The position numbers and the translations under genes are program-made. A stretch of 33,320 nucleotides of DNA from Clostridiales bacterium. Lineage in GTDB: Bacteria; Bacillota; Clostridia; SK-Y3. Positions within the stretch are counted from its first letter, which is position 1. Every line of letters begins with the position of its first letter. The notes beneath the pieces are model-generated. The model was not told the origin of the DNA and searched no databases. It saw nothing but the letters and a program-made list of their open reading frames with translations. Below are positions 18,791-27,411 of the stretch, one piece after another. The DNA lies in assembly GCA_030156665.1 (NCBI GenBank), contig JASGMB010000031.1, forward strand, positions 1-33,320. The letters are read 5' to 3'.

Positions 18791-20131
18791 CTAAAACAGT
18801 GCCTTTAATATTTGAGCTAAATTCTCATAGGAATAATGATTTTTACCCAACTTAAAGTTCTGTTCAACCACTCTACTTCTATACTCCCTATCGGTAAGAA
18901 GTTCTATACATTGGGCAGCAGCCTTCTTAATCAAATCTTTATCTACAACTACTAACCCACTTTCATCTATTGTGTGCTCCGACCCTAGTGATACAATGTT
19001 AAATCCTTTTTTCTTTATGTCAGTCACATAAACAGGGTATTCATATACAACCATAGGCTTTTTCGCAAACAGCCCCTCTAAAAATTGATTTCCCCATCCT
19101 TCTAAAATACTTGGATAGGTTATAAGATCGGCAAATACATATGCATCCCATAATGAGTAATATTTCTTTCCATTCTCTATACATCTGCTTGATTTTATCC
19201 TATCGTTTATAAATAACAATTCTACACCTTTCTGTTTAGCCTTCTGTTTTAACAGCTCAACATACCTTATATCCGATTCCAATAAACCTGCTAATACCAG
19301 TACTATTTTCCCATCTTTAAAGTTTCTGTCGTCGTATAACCCCCTCTTTTTAATCTTATCTATATTTTCAGGCTTGATTAATTCACCTACAACATCAATT
19401 GCAAGTTCTATCGCTTTTCTTTCGGTAATTCTTGTAGCTTGAAGTATCACAATATCATTTTCACCAATACCTACTTGCTTTTTAAAATCACTGTTGTATT
19501 CATCAATACTCCATGTTTGTTCATTAAAATCAAATACATTAGGTATTACTGTCGCATTTATCCCTTTTCTTCTTTTCATCTCTGCTTTTGCGATCTCATT
19601 AATAACCGCATGGTTTATATTAGATTCTCTGGGCGGAAAATAGACTTCAAGCACATTTTTTATAAAGTTACAAGTCGGCTGACTGTATCTGCTTCTTTCC
19701 CAATAAAAATCATGATGATGCGCGATGCATCTGATATTTAATTTATTTGCAACATTTGCAAAGGCAATTCCAGCGGGAAGCCCCCACCCGAGAGACCATA
19801 TATTATTCGGAACCAATATATCTATCTCAAATTCCCTTATAAATTTTTCCAGCTTTTCTTCAATCCTTCCGGCAAAATCCAGTACATCTTCTTCAAATTC
19901 CTGTTCATTTTGGTAATCTTGTAGCTGTTCGTATGCATTGCGGACAAATTTATTATTTTCTTCATGCTGGTAATGCAGTTCCTCAACAATGTATCCTTGT
20001 GTGATTCCTGCACTACCTGCCAAAAAATAAACCCTGTGCCCCATATTTTCTAATGCATGTTTCCATTTTTCCATCTCTAGCGATACACCATCTGTTTCAC
20101 CTACTCTAAAATGACAAAGCGCAATATTCAT
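18791..20131 (-). CDS. GT4-fold glycosyltransferase or phosphorylase
   Basis: A GT-B fold protein with a Glyco_transf_1 C-terminal half. The start is the ATG at 20131 (446 residues, MNIALCHFRVGETDGVSLEM) with CTTTAGGAGGAT upstream; an in-frame extension to 20269 would read through the folded repeat and is rejected. The GT4 signature E-x7-E is Glu344 and Glu352 (SILEGWGNQFLEGL). Arg234 and Lys239 (TRITERKA) fit donor phosphate contacts. HHHDFYWERSRYS near 138-150 is distinctive. It has no signal peptide or membrane segment, so it is cytosolic. It sits between an ABC importer and a GH38 gene in what looks like a catabolic operon. Because GT4 also includes retaining phosphorylases such as trehalose phosphorylase, it may phosphorolyse a mannoside rather than build one. 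Activity is unproven. Confidence 0.8.
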   Translation of the reverse strand: MNIALCHFRVGETDGVSLEMEKWKHALENMGHRVYFLAGSAGITQGYIVEELHYQHEENNKFVRNAYEQLQDYQNEQEFEEDVLDFAGRIEEKLEKFIREFEIDILVPNNIWSLGWGLPAGIAFANVANKLNIRCIAHHHDFYWERSRYSQPTCNFIKNVLEVYFPPRESNINHAVINEIAKAEMKRRKGINATVIPNVFDFNEQTWSIDEYNSDFKKQVGIGENDIVILQATRITERKAIELAIDVVGELIKPENIDKIKKRGLYDDRNFKDGKIVLVLAGLLESDIRYVELLKQKAKQKGVELLFINDRIKSSRCIENGKKYYSLWDAYVFADLITYPSILEGWGNQFLEGLFAKKPMVVYEYPVYVTDIKKKGFNIVSLGSEHTIDESGLVVVDKDLIKKAAAQCIELLTDREYRSRVVEQNFKLGKNHYSYENLAQILKALF

Positions 20132-20198
20132 TACAATCCTCCTAAAGTTAATGAATAGTAAATTTTTAACATAATAATTTCTTTTTTCTGGCATTAAA

Positions 20199-20503
20199 GG
20201 AATGAGATATTTAGCAGTGAAATTTTTATAAACAGAGTTCTTGGCTTCAGGGGGAGTTTTTACTCCCACTGAAGCTTAGAAATCGTTATCCAGGGGCTTA
20301 GCGGCGATTAGCCATCGGATAAAAACCTTTGGCAAAAAAAACTTGGTTGATGGAATGCAGAAAAAGCATAGTCCGAATAGGACGTCCGGACAGATGCAGC
20401 CGGCACACAGACTTGCCATTTGTATCATTAGCTTTTTCAAACGAAATCAACCTTAGTTTTTTTCCAAAGGATTCTCTTAACATGAACGCTAAATACTCAT
20501 TCC
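20199..20503 (-). repeat. Long folded repeat element, copy 1 (305 bp)
   Basis: Bounded by GGAATGAGATATTTAGC and its inverted partner GCTAAATACTCATTCC. Inside, further arms pair (CCTTTGG/CCAAAGG, then hairpins near 20371-20391 and 20392-20427), giving a long stem with two terminal hairpins. Relative to copy 2 (29350-29562) it has about 92 extra bases near its left end, containing a strong hairpin (20244-20275, GCTTCAG/CTGAAGC plus GGGAGT/ACTCCC) and a TTATCC/GGATAA stem (20286-20322). It lies between the ABC ATPase and the GT4 gene and fills most of the 420-base gap there. It may be a MITE-like element or a structured RNA; short frames inside it are not credible genes. Confidence 0.8.
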
Positions 20504-20551
20504 GAAAGTGCAAATTTACTGTATTGCCATTTAACTAACTATATCACTATA

Positions 20552-21634
20552 TCAGTCCTTTGCATTATCATACATGTGAATTTTGTTAGCTTTAGGAATT
20601 AGATATACATCTTGGTCCAAAGGAAAAGTACTGCCAGGCTCTATTCGAACACTTATAAGCTGTTTACCTATTTCTACTGCAACATAATCATCGGAGCCTA
20701 ATGTTTCTATAACCGAGGAAACACCTTTGATAGCATTGTCGGTTGCTTGAAGGGAAATATCAAAATCTTCTGGCCTCACCCCTATGACAACGTCTTTTCC
20801 TTTGATTTTTTCTTTTATGACCTGATGTATGTTTTTTGGGAGGGTATATTTACCTCCATTATAGTTAAAAACATAATCATCCCCTATCATTTCAACAGAT
20901 CCTTCTATAAAGTTCATTGGCGGGCTGCCGATAAATCCGGCCACAAACTTATTATTCGGGCAATTATATATTTCTGTCGGAGATGCTACCTGCATCAATT
21001 TCCCTTTATTCATAATTGCAATTCTATCGCTTAATGTCATTGCTTCTGCTTGGTCATGGGTAACATAAATAATGGTTGACTTTAACTTTTTATGAATCCT
21101 TTTGAGTTCGGTTCTCATTTTAATTCTAAGCTTTGCATCAAGGTTGCTGAGGGGTTCGTCCAGCAATAGTACTTCCGGATCTAACACCAATGCACGACCT
21201 AATGCCACCCTCTGCCTTTGTCCTCCCGAAAGTTCGGAAGGTCTTCTCTTTTCCAGCCCTTCTAAATCCAAAAGTTTTAATGCCCATTGTATTTTTTCTC
21301 TCTTAATTTTGTCATCTACTTTTCTAATTTTTAACCCAAAACCTATATTAGCCTCTACCGTCATATGAGGAAATAGTGCATAGCTTTGAAATACCATAGC
21401 GATTCCTCGGTCCTTAGCCGGTACATCATTTGCCAACTTGTCTCCTATATACAATTTTCCGCCTGTAATATCCTCTAAACCAGCAACCATCCTAAGGGTA
21501 GTAGACTTTCCACATCCGGAAGGTCCTACCAGCGAAATAAATTCACCATCTTTTATATCAAGATTTAAATTTTTCACCGCATGAAACCCATTTGGATATT
21601 TTTTAGAAATATTTTCCAGTTTCAAACTAGCCAT
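20552..21634 (-). CDS. Sugar ABC transporter ATP-binding protein (MsmK/UgpC type)
   Basis: Hydrolyses ATP to drive the sugar importer encoded just upstream. At 360 residues it is full length: Walker A GPSGCGKST (37-45), Q-loop VFQSYALFPH, signature LSGGQ (135-139), Walker B LLLDE (156-160), H-loop His193, then the TOBE regulatory region (GVRPEDFDIS near 285). The ATG at 21634 follows AAGGAGG. It begins 17 bases after the second permease, so it is operonic. Many such ATPases are shared among several sugar importers, but here one is encoded with its own permeases. Confidence 0.95.
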   Translation of the reverse strand: MASLKLENISKKYPNGFHAVKNLNLDIKDGEFISLVGPSGCGKSTTLRMVAGLEDITGGKLYIGDKLANDVPAKDRGIAMVFQSYALFPHMTVEANIGFGLKIRKVDDKIKREKIQWALKLLDLEGLEKRRPSELSGGQRQRVALGRALVLDPEVLLLDEPLSNLDAKLRIKMRTELKRIHKKLKSTIIYVTHDQAEAMTLSDRIAIMNKGKLMQVASPTEIYNCPNNKFVAGFIGSPPMNFIEGSVEMIGDDYVFNYNGGKYTLPKNIHQVIKEKIKGKDVVIGVRPEDFDISLQATDNAIKGVSSVIETLGSDDYVAVEIGKQLISVRIEPGSTFPLDQDVYLIPKANKIHMYDNAKD

Positions 21635-21651
21635 TCCAAAACCTCCTTCTT

Positions 21652-22509
21652 CTATTTTACTGCTCCAGCAGTAGCACCTGAAATCATATATTTTTGAACG
21701 AAAAATGTAAACAAAATAACCGGTAAAGATACAAGTAGTGACAGTGTTGCTACTGAAACCGGATTAGGTGAAAAAGCTCCGAATAAAGATTTCAAATACA
21801 CCGGTAATGGAATAATACTTACCGATGAAGTTGCTGTAATAAAGTAAGAAAATACAAATTCATTCCATGACAGCAGAAAAACATAAATCGCTCCAGCAGC
21901 TAAACCAGGTAGCGCAACTGGTAAAACAATCCGTGTGAATGCATATAATTTGCTAGCACCCATAATGGTAGCTTGCTCCTCCAGGTCTACAGGAATGGTT
22001 TCAAAAACGCCCTGTGCAATATATACAACATAGGGTAGCCCTAATACTGAATGGGCTAAAGCCACTTTCACTACCGGGGGTAAATTATATAAAAAAGATA
22101 CGTTAAACGTATATGCTACAGGGATAACCGATGATATATCAGGAAATAGCCTAATAGAAAGTATTAAAAATATTAGTACTCCCTTAGCTGAAAATTTAAA
22201 CCGGGAAAGAGAATAAGCTGCCGGTGCACCTATTACCATGCAAATGGCTACTGTGAGCAGTGCTATCTGTAAACTCATAAATGCATTTCCCCAAAATCTC
22301 GTATCTGCCAGATAATATTTGTACATTTCAAAGGTTGGTTTATTAGGCCACCATGGAATAGGATATTTCCCCCCTGTAATCCAACTGGTTCTGTCACTAA
22401 TAGAATATTTAAACATGATATATATTGGAAAAATAACGGCCGCCATACATAAAATAATCATGATAAGCCATATTACTTTTTCTTTATTAAGCTTTTTCTT
22501 CAAATTCAT
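21652..22509 (-). CDS. Sugar ABC transporter permease (MalG type)
   Basis: Second membrane subunit of the CUT1 importer; 285 residues with six predicted membrane helices. The EAA loop that docks on the ATPase reads EQATIMGASKLYAFTRIVLPVALPG (about residues 187-211). VIWLIMIILCMAAVIFPIYIMF is the first helix. The ATG at 22509 lies very close behind GGGAGG. Seven bases separate it from the upstream permease. Confidence 0.93.
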   Translation of the reverse strand: MNLKKKLNKEKVIWLIMIILCMAAVIFPIYIMFKYSISDRTSWITGGKYPIPWWPNKPTFEMYKYYLADTRFWGNAFMSLQIALLTVAICMVIGAPAAYSLSRFKFSAKGVLIFLILSIRLFPDISSVIPVAYTFNVSFLYNLPPVVKVALAHSVLGLPYVVYIAQGVFETIPVDLEEQATIMGASKLYAFTRIVLPVALPGLAAGAIYVFLLSWNEFVFSYFITATSSVSIIPLPVYLKSLFGAFSPNPVSVATLSLLVSLPVILFTFFVQKYMISGATAGAVK

Positions 22510-22516
22510 AACCTCC

Positions 22517-23443
22517 CTATACTTTAACCAGATATCTTCTGGCTTGCTCCAACAACCAGTTCAAAATTGCACTTCCGATAATGATAAAAATAATTAAGAA
22601 AATTCCGATAACAGCAGCTGTTCCCGGGTCAAGAAGTTGAACATAATATCTTTCTATTAACACTCCCAATATCGGATAGGAAGGAGCTAGAATATAAGGG
22701 AAAATAAACTCTTTCCAAGCTTCTATAGAACGAAGCACCAGTACGGATGAAATTGCGGGAACTAGAAGTGGCAATGTAATATAAAAGAAGTTTTTTACAC
22801 TTCCAGAACCCATAGTTCTAGCAGCCTCATATTGGTCTTTATTAATAGACTGAAGTCCTGCTAACAGAATAAGCATGGATATGGGCGTATCTCTCCATAC
22901 TTTACCTAATATTGAGATACCGATAGCAGTAAATTCGTTATTAATAAATGAAATTTCGCGGCTTAATATTCTGGGAAACCATGCGTATTCGCCAAGTAAT
23001 AGACTAGTTGCATGCCCACCTTTTGAGAAAAATAGTAGAAGTATAGCTGTTGTTACAATTGTCGGAATCGCCATAGGCAAAAGGAAAATACTGCGTACAA
23101 TACCTCTTCCTTTAAACTCTTTATTGATTAACATGGCAAAAAGTAAGCCTGTAATCAATTGAAGCGGTGTACTTACCAATACAAAAATCAGTGTTCTTAT
23201 AAAAGCATCTCTAAATTCCTGACTGTTAATGATATTCAAATAATTAGCAAGCGTAGGTGATAGCACTGCTTGTCCACCACTAAACTGCGTTAAAGATAGA
23301 TTAATCAGAAAAAAAGCTATAATAAAAAAGAATATTCCAATATAAGATATTGCAGGAAGTATAGTCCAAAATAAAAACAAATTTTTCTTAAAAGATCTAT
23401 AAATATTATAAAATCTTCCATTATTCCTAATATCATCCGCCAT
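22517..23443 (-). CDS. Sugar ABC transporter permease (MalF type)
   Basis: First membrane subunit of the importer; 308 residues with about six membrane helices. The EAA loop reads YEAARTMGSGSVKNFFYITLPLL, typical of CUT1 permeases. The start is the ATG at 23443 (MADDIRNNGRFYN), placed after GAGGAGG; an in-frame upstream start at 23467 precedes that site and is rejected. It lies between the binding-protein gene and the second permease in the same order as in other CUT1 operons, including the E. coli ycjNOP genes. Confidence 0.93.
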   Translation of the reverse strand: MADDIRNNGRFYNIYRSFKKNLFLFWTILPAISYIGIFFFIIAFFLINLSLTQFSGGQAVLSPTLANYLNIINSQEFRDAFIRTLIFVLVSTPLQLITGLLFAMLINKEFKGRGIVRSIFLLPMAIPTIVTTAILLLFFSKGGHATSLLLGEYAWFPRILSREISFINNEFTAIGISILGKVWRDTPISMLILLAGLQSINKDQYEAARTMGSGSVKNFFYITLPLLVPAISSVLVLRSIEAWKEFIFPYILAPSYPILGVLIERYYVQLLDPGTAAVIGIFLIIFIIIGSAILNWLLEQARRYLVKV

Positions 23444-23516
23444 GTTCTTCCTCCTCTTAGGGTACATAATATATGAGGGAAGTAGAAACCACTCCCCTCA
23501 GATATATTCTATATCT

Positions 23517-24989
23517 TTATTTTACAGCATCTGCTGCTTTAGGTGCATATTTTGTATCTAACACATTTCCTATATCTTTATTATTCTCTCCAACTACGAT
23601 GTCATACCATGCTTCTTGATATAATGCACTAATTTCTGGCCACTGAGCTACTTGAGGTACCGGATATATACCAGCTTCTGCTTGTTTTCCTGCAACCTCA
23701 AAAACTTCCTGCATCCAAGGTTCTTTAAAAGTTGTACTTACATGTTCCATCATATCTTTTCTAACCGGCATCATACCGAAAGTTTCAACTTCTTTTTTAT
23801 GGTTCTCTTTATTTGTAATCCATCTAGCTAATTCATAGGATAGTTTCATATCAGGTGATGATTTAGGAATTCCCCACCACCAACCTGCCATTTGAGAAGC
23901 GTGCTCGCCTTCTCTTACCGGTTTTCCATCTTTCATCTCAAGAGAAACTCCTTTTGGCATTATTGCCACTCCCATATCATCGGGGTCTGTTAAATATCCG
24001 GTCATTTGCGGATTGGTACCTCCGTGTATAAAGAAAGCGTCTATTTGATGCATGAAGGCAAGATATACTTTACCAGCAGCCATGGCATTCCATATTCCTC
24101 CGCCGCTCCATGCTTCTTCCCACATTCCAGGATTATAGAGATTATTCTGTTTAAAGAAGTTTTCCCATATAAACATATCTTTAACAGGCTGAGTATTCAT
24201 TTTAACTACATCGTCTGGTCTTCCGCCCATCTGATATATTTTAGTAATCATCTCAACAGTTGTTCCTTCGTATTTTTTAGCCCTGTGAGCAATTCTAGGT
24301 TCTTTTTTTCCATCGTACTCAGTATTTGCCCAATAATATCCTACAACCGCTAGGTCTATCCAATCCCACTGATTTGGGTCTGCCTCTAATGTATAATCGG
24401 TAGGAAGGCCTACACCATTTGCATTTTTGAACATTGTATTAATAGGTTCACGCATTGTTTCCCAATTATCAACTGCATCTTTTACTTTAGATTTTAAGTA
24501 TAATAAAGTATTGGTTTCCAATTTTCTAGGGATATAATATAACTTTTCGTCTATGGTAGCTAATTGTAAAGCTTGTTCAGTATATTCCTTAATATCTTCT
24601 TTATATTGATCCCCCACAGCTTCTTCTAAACTTGCTATCAAATCATATTGAACCAATGGATTTAGCATTGTGTGCGGCGTTTTTATAAGTCCTATTGTCT
24701 TTTTATCCTTATCCAATTCCAAAATATTTTTAAGGTCAGCGTCAGTTTCAAAAGTATTTACATTAATTTTTACACCATACTTTTTCTCAAAAGGTGCGAT
24801 AATATTTTCTCTAAACCATTTATCCTGCATATCCATCATTCGAATATAAATCGTCATTTGCTTTCCTTTAAATTGATTAGTACCCTCTTTGCCTTCAGAA
24901 TCTTTTGGCTGTTGTGCGGCTCCACAACCTGCCAATACTGCAGTGATAATACTTATTATGCAAATAAACACCACTACTTTTTTAAACAT
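23517..24989 (-). CDS. Sugar ABC transporter substrate-binding lipoprotein
   Basis: Captures the sugar or glycoside outside the cell and delivers it to the permeases. The signal peptide ends in a lipobox LAGC with lipidated Cys22, so it is membrane-anchored. The remaining 468 residues form a type 1 extracellular solute-binding domain of the CUT1 class (IYIRMMDMQDKWF; GGGIWNAMAAGKVYLAFMHQ; MAGWWWGIPKSSPD). The ATG at 24989 follows GAGGAGG. It is encoded directly downstream of the GH13_18 phosphorylase, the same order as ycjM-ycjN in E. coli. The ligand is not readable from sequence; the enzymes around it suggest a glucosyl- or mannosylglucosyl-glycerate. Confidence 0.93.
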   Translation of the reverse strand: MFKKVVVFICIISIITAVLAGCGAAQQPKDSEGKEGTNQFKGKQMTIYIRMMDMQDKWFRENIIAPFEKKYGVKINVNTFETDADLKNILELDKDKKTIGLIKTPHTMLNPLVQYDLIASLEEAVGDQYKEDIKEYTEQALQLATIDEKLYYIPRKLETNTLLYLKSKVKDAVDNWETMREPINTMFKNANGVGLPTDYTLEADPNQWDWIDLAVVGYYWANTEYDGKKEPRIAHRAKKYEGTTVEMITKIYQMGGRPDDVVKMNTQPVKDMFIWENFFKQNNLYNPGMWEEAWSGGGIWNAMAAGKVYLAFMHQIDAFFIHGGTNPQMTGYLTDPDDMGVAIMPKGVSLEMKDGKPVREGEHASQMAGWWWGIPKSSPDMKLSYELARWITNKENHKKEVETFGMMPVRKDMMEHVSTTFKEPWMQEVFEVAGKQAEAGIYPVPQVAQWPEISALYQEAWYDIVVGENNKDIGNVLDTKYAPKAADAVK

Positions 24990-25115
24990 TATACATATCC
25001 TCCTCTTTTTAATTAATTTAATAAATTATATATATTTAAACCATAAAACAACGGTACGATATAAAATGGTACACCATTTCATATATACCACTGTTTCATG
25101 GTGTATTACATATTT

Positions 25116-26891
25116 TTATACTTTTAACCACATCACTTGATAAGGCTCTAATAAGATACTCAGCGATTGATTTTTATCAATTTCAAATGTTTTATTGGAT
25201 ATTACATCCTTTACTTGGCTTACCTGTGCTAAAGGTAAAGGGCAGTGATGTAAATCAATTGTAACATTTCTTAGGTTATTCGATACATTGGTAAGTGAAA
25301 TAATACTTTCCTGACCGTCAGGCGATATACGTAATAACGCAAAAACAGAGCTATCAAGCTTCAATACTATTTGTTTGCCATTCGGATGAAACGCTTTTTC
25401 TGCCTTACGTTTTTGAATTAATTCGGAAAGTTGTGTATAAATCTTAAATCGGTCCGATTGTCTATCGGATAATTCTTTGTCTATCACTTCTTTGTTAAAT
25501 TTTTGACGATTGATGGTTCTATATCTTCCAGTCTGTTTTACACCCTCATAATAGTTATGAGATCCCATTATACTGTGAATATATATTGCAGGAACACCAA
25601 CCATTGAAAGTAAAATTGAATGAGCACCGATAAACTTCTTGATTAGTATATCTTTCGATTCATTATGATCGGATAATGCGTCCAGATAGGTGATATTTAA
25701 TTCATATGGACTTTGTGTTCCATCCCCATTGCTTTTATATGAAACATATCCCCCATTTTTATGGACTCTACATACTAAATCATCTATCTCTTGGTCATTC
25801 AAAATACCTTTAGCCGGCATAATCCCTATACCATCATGGGAGGCTAGGAAATTAAAAAATGTGGTTCTTTCAGTTAATGTTTCTAAAGAATCCGCCCATT
25901 CAGTAAGATGTTTTACATTACCAGTGTGAAATGCATTTAACACCAGTGGAGCCAGTGAAAATTGATATACCATTTGAGCTTCGTTATATCCATTCCCAAA
26001 ATAAGTAATATTATCTTTATGTGGTACGTTGGTTTCGGTAATGAGCATCACGTCTGGAGATACAATATCTAAAATATCTCTAAATAACTGAATAACTGTG
26101 TGTGTCTGCTCTAAGTGAATACAACTGGTCCCAAGTTCTTTCCAGAGATATCCGACAGCATCTAACCTAATTAGTTTTGCTCCTTTTGCTATATAATACA
26201 AGAGTACCTCAATGACTTTAATAAGCACTTCACCATTTTTATAGTTTAAATCTATCTGATCTTCACTAAAAGTAGTCCATATATACTTCTCTTCTTCATC
26301 CTTTAAAAATTTAGTTAATAGTGGTAAGGCTCTGGGCCGTGTAACCTGTGATACATCCGTATCTTTATCTAATTCAATAAAAAAGTTTTCAAAATTAGAG
26401 TAGCCTTTCAAATACTGATTAAACCAATCACTTTTAGAAGAAATATGATTAATCACTGCATCAAACATTAAATTAAAATGCTTACCAATTCGCTCTATAT
26501 CTTCCCACTCTCCAAGCTCAGGATTCACCTTAAGATAGTCAATGACAGAAAATCCATCATCAGAAGAGTATGGATAGAATGGTAAAATGTGTACCCATGA
26601 TACTACACCTTTCATATACTTTTTCAGAAAATAATCTAACGTCTTTAATGGCTTTACATTTTCTTCTTGTATCTGATCACCATATGTGATTAACACAACA
26701 TCTTTTTCATCAACCCACTTTTTATGATCAAAACCTTTCATAAAACTTTGTAATTTTGCTTTTTGAAAATTTTCAATAATATTTGTTATTTTAGCAAAAT
26801 ACTTTTGTGCATCCATTTCACCATATAAAAATTTCAATTTTAGATATATCTTATCTTTTATCTCTTCAACGCTTTTTTGTTGACCCATCAT
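25116..26891 (-). CDS. GH13_18 phosphorylase, probably glucosylglycerate phosphorylase
   Basis: Belongs to the sucrose phosphorylase family (GH13 subfamily 18), which cleaves alpha-glucosides with phosphate to give glucose 1-phosphate. At 591 residues it is longer than sucrose phosphorylases (about 490-505) and closer to the glucosylglycerate phosphorylase/YcjM group. Catalytic residues appear intact: nucleophile Asp244 (IRLDAVGY), acid/base Glu286 (LITETNVPH) and stabiliser Asp353 (FLASHDGIGIMP). LPFYPYSSDDGFSVIDY is the family's first conserved block. It starts at tandem ATGs (26891/26888) after GAGGAG. It is the first gene of the leftward operon, ahead of the importer, under a promoter near 27300. 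The glycerate assignment comes from resemblance and context, not from a diagnostic residue. Confidence 0.82.
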   Translation of the reverse strand: MMGQQKSVEEIKDKIYLKLKFLYGEMDAQKYFAKITNIIENFQKAKLQSFMKGFDHKKWVDEKDVVLITYGDQIQEENVKPLKTLDYFLKKYMKGVVSWVHILPFYPYSSDDGFSVIDYLKVNPELGEWEDIERIGKHFNLMFDAVINHISSKSDWFNQYLKGYSNFENFFIELDKDTDVSQVTRPRALPLLTKFLKDEEEKYIWTTFSEDQIDLNYKNGEVLIKVIEVLLYYIAKGAKLIRLDAVGYLWKELGTSCIHLEQTHTVIQLFRDILDIVSPDVMLITETNVPHKDNITYFGNGYNEAQMVYQFSLAPLVLNAFHTGNVKHLTEWADSLETLTERTTFFNFLASHDGIGIMPAKGILNDQEIDDLVCRVHKNGGYVSYKSNGDGTQSPYELNITYLDALSDHNESKDILIKKFIGAHSILLSMVGVPAIYIHSIMGSHNYYEGVKQTGRYRTINRQKFNKEVIDKELSDRQSDRFKIYTQLSELIQKRKAEKAFHPNGKQIVLKLDSSVFALLRISPDGQESIISLTNVSNNLRNVTIDLHHCPLPLAQVSQVKDVISNKTFEIDKNQSLSILLEPYQVMWLKV

Positions 26892-27114
26892 TTTTACTCC
26901 TCACCTTAACTTGATATATTGGAATAAGCAATTTGTTTCTGTATTTATATTATGAATATTTCCTGTTCACTACTAAGTTTTCTAGCTATATATAGCTTTT
27001 CCTTATAGCTTGCTAATAATTCATGCTATAAATTTATACTCAAAAAAGAATGATGTGAATCATGACATGAAATATTCATTTTTATTGATTCAATTTCAAT
27101 GAATGTTTCAGCTA

Positions 27115-27179
27115 TTTTTTATAACGACTGCGGCAGAAAACTTGACCCCTTATGGGTCAAAGTAAATGCCGCACAAAGT
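27115..27179 (+). repeat. Copy of the ATAACGACTGCGGCAG element in the operon leader
   Basis: TTTTTTATAACGACTGCGGC, then TTGACCC/GGGTCAA and an outer TGCGGCA/TGCCGCA pair, ending GCACAAAGT. Outer ends match 13210-13274 base for base, while the second inner arm differs. Unlike the other copies it is not downstream of a same-strand gene; it lies within the presumed 5' leader of the phosphorylase operon, antisense to it. Confidence 0.75.
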
Positions 27180-27182
27180 TTC

Positions 27183-27247
27183 AAAAGAATCTACCCTGTA
27201 AAATACCTCGGGCTTTACGCCCGGAGTTTAAATTTGAAGATTCTTTT
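27183..27247. other. Structured leader hairpin next to the dispersed element
   Basis: A perfect 10-bp inverted repeat (AAAAGAATCT at 27183-27192, AGATTCTTTT at 27238-27247) encloses a second hairpin, CGGGC-tttac-GCCCG (27209-27223). TTTTATAACTACC at 27244-27256 echoes the TTTTATAACGACT of the adjacent element. It would be transcribed as part of a leader of nearly 400 bases. No known riboswitch pattern was recognised. Confidence 0.55.
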
Positions 27248-27281
27248 ATAACTACCAAATAAATTTGTTTTTTACACTTAT

Positions 27282-27310
27282 ACTATATCATCAAAAAAAC
27301 GTTTTTTCAA
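27282..27310 (-). promoter_or_regulatory. Promoter of the phosphorylase/ABC operon with LacI operator in the spacer
   Basis: Minus strand: TTGAAA (27305-27310), a 17-bp spacer, TATAGT (27282-27287). The spacer contains AAACGTTTTTTTGATG, a LacI-type operator centred on the CG at 27300-27301, so repressor binding would block RNA polymerase directly. It implies a leader of about 380 bases before the phosphorylase start. Confidence 0.6.
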
Positions 27311-27394
27311 ACTAAATTAGCCATATATTTTTAATTTATCGCCTATTTTCTCAATTTTTTAGTGTAATTATAGTGTTTTTTGTGAAAATATGAT

Positions 27395-27411
27395 AAAACG
27401 TTTTTTTGATG
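27395..27411 (+). promoter_or_regulatory. Second LacI-type operator, inverted relative to the first
   Basis: AAAACGTTTTTTTGATG on the plus strand is the exact reverse complement of 27290-27306 and lies about 100 bp away from it. It is just upstream of the divergent LacI gene's promoter. The pair fits one repressor controlling both directions, possibly by DNA looping. Confidence 0.6.

Noticed and set aside
20132-20269. Longer N-terminus for the GT4 protein
   Set aside because: It would translate into the folded repeat; the ATG at 20131 has an ideal ribosome site and begins the GT-B fold.
20298-20513. Short frame in the repeat copy, matching one at 29277-29510 over about 45 residues
   Set aside because: The two copies align in the same frame, but many base differences change residues, copy 2 breaks the frame at its start, and base pairing explains the conservation better than protein coding.
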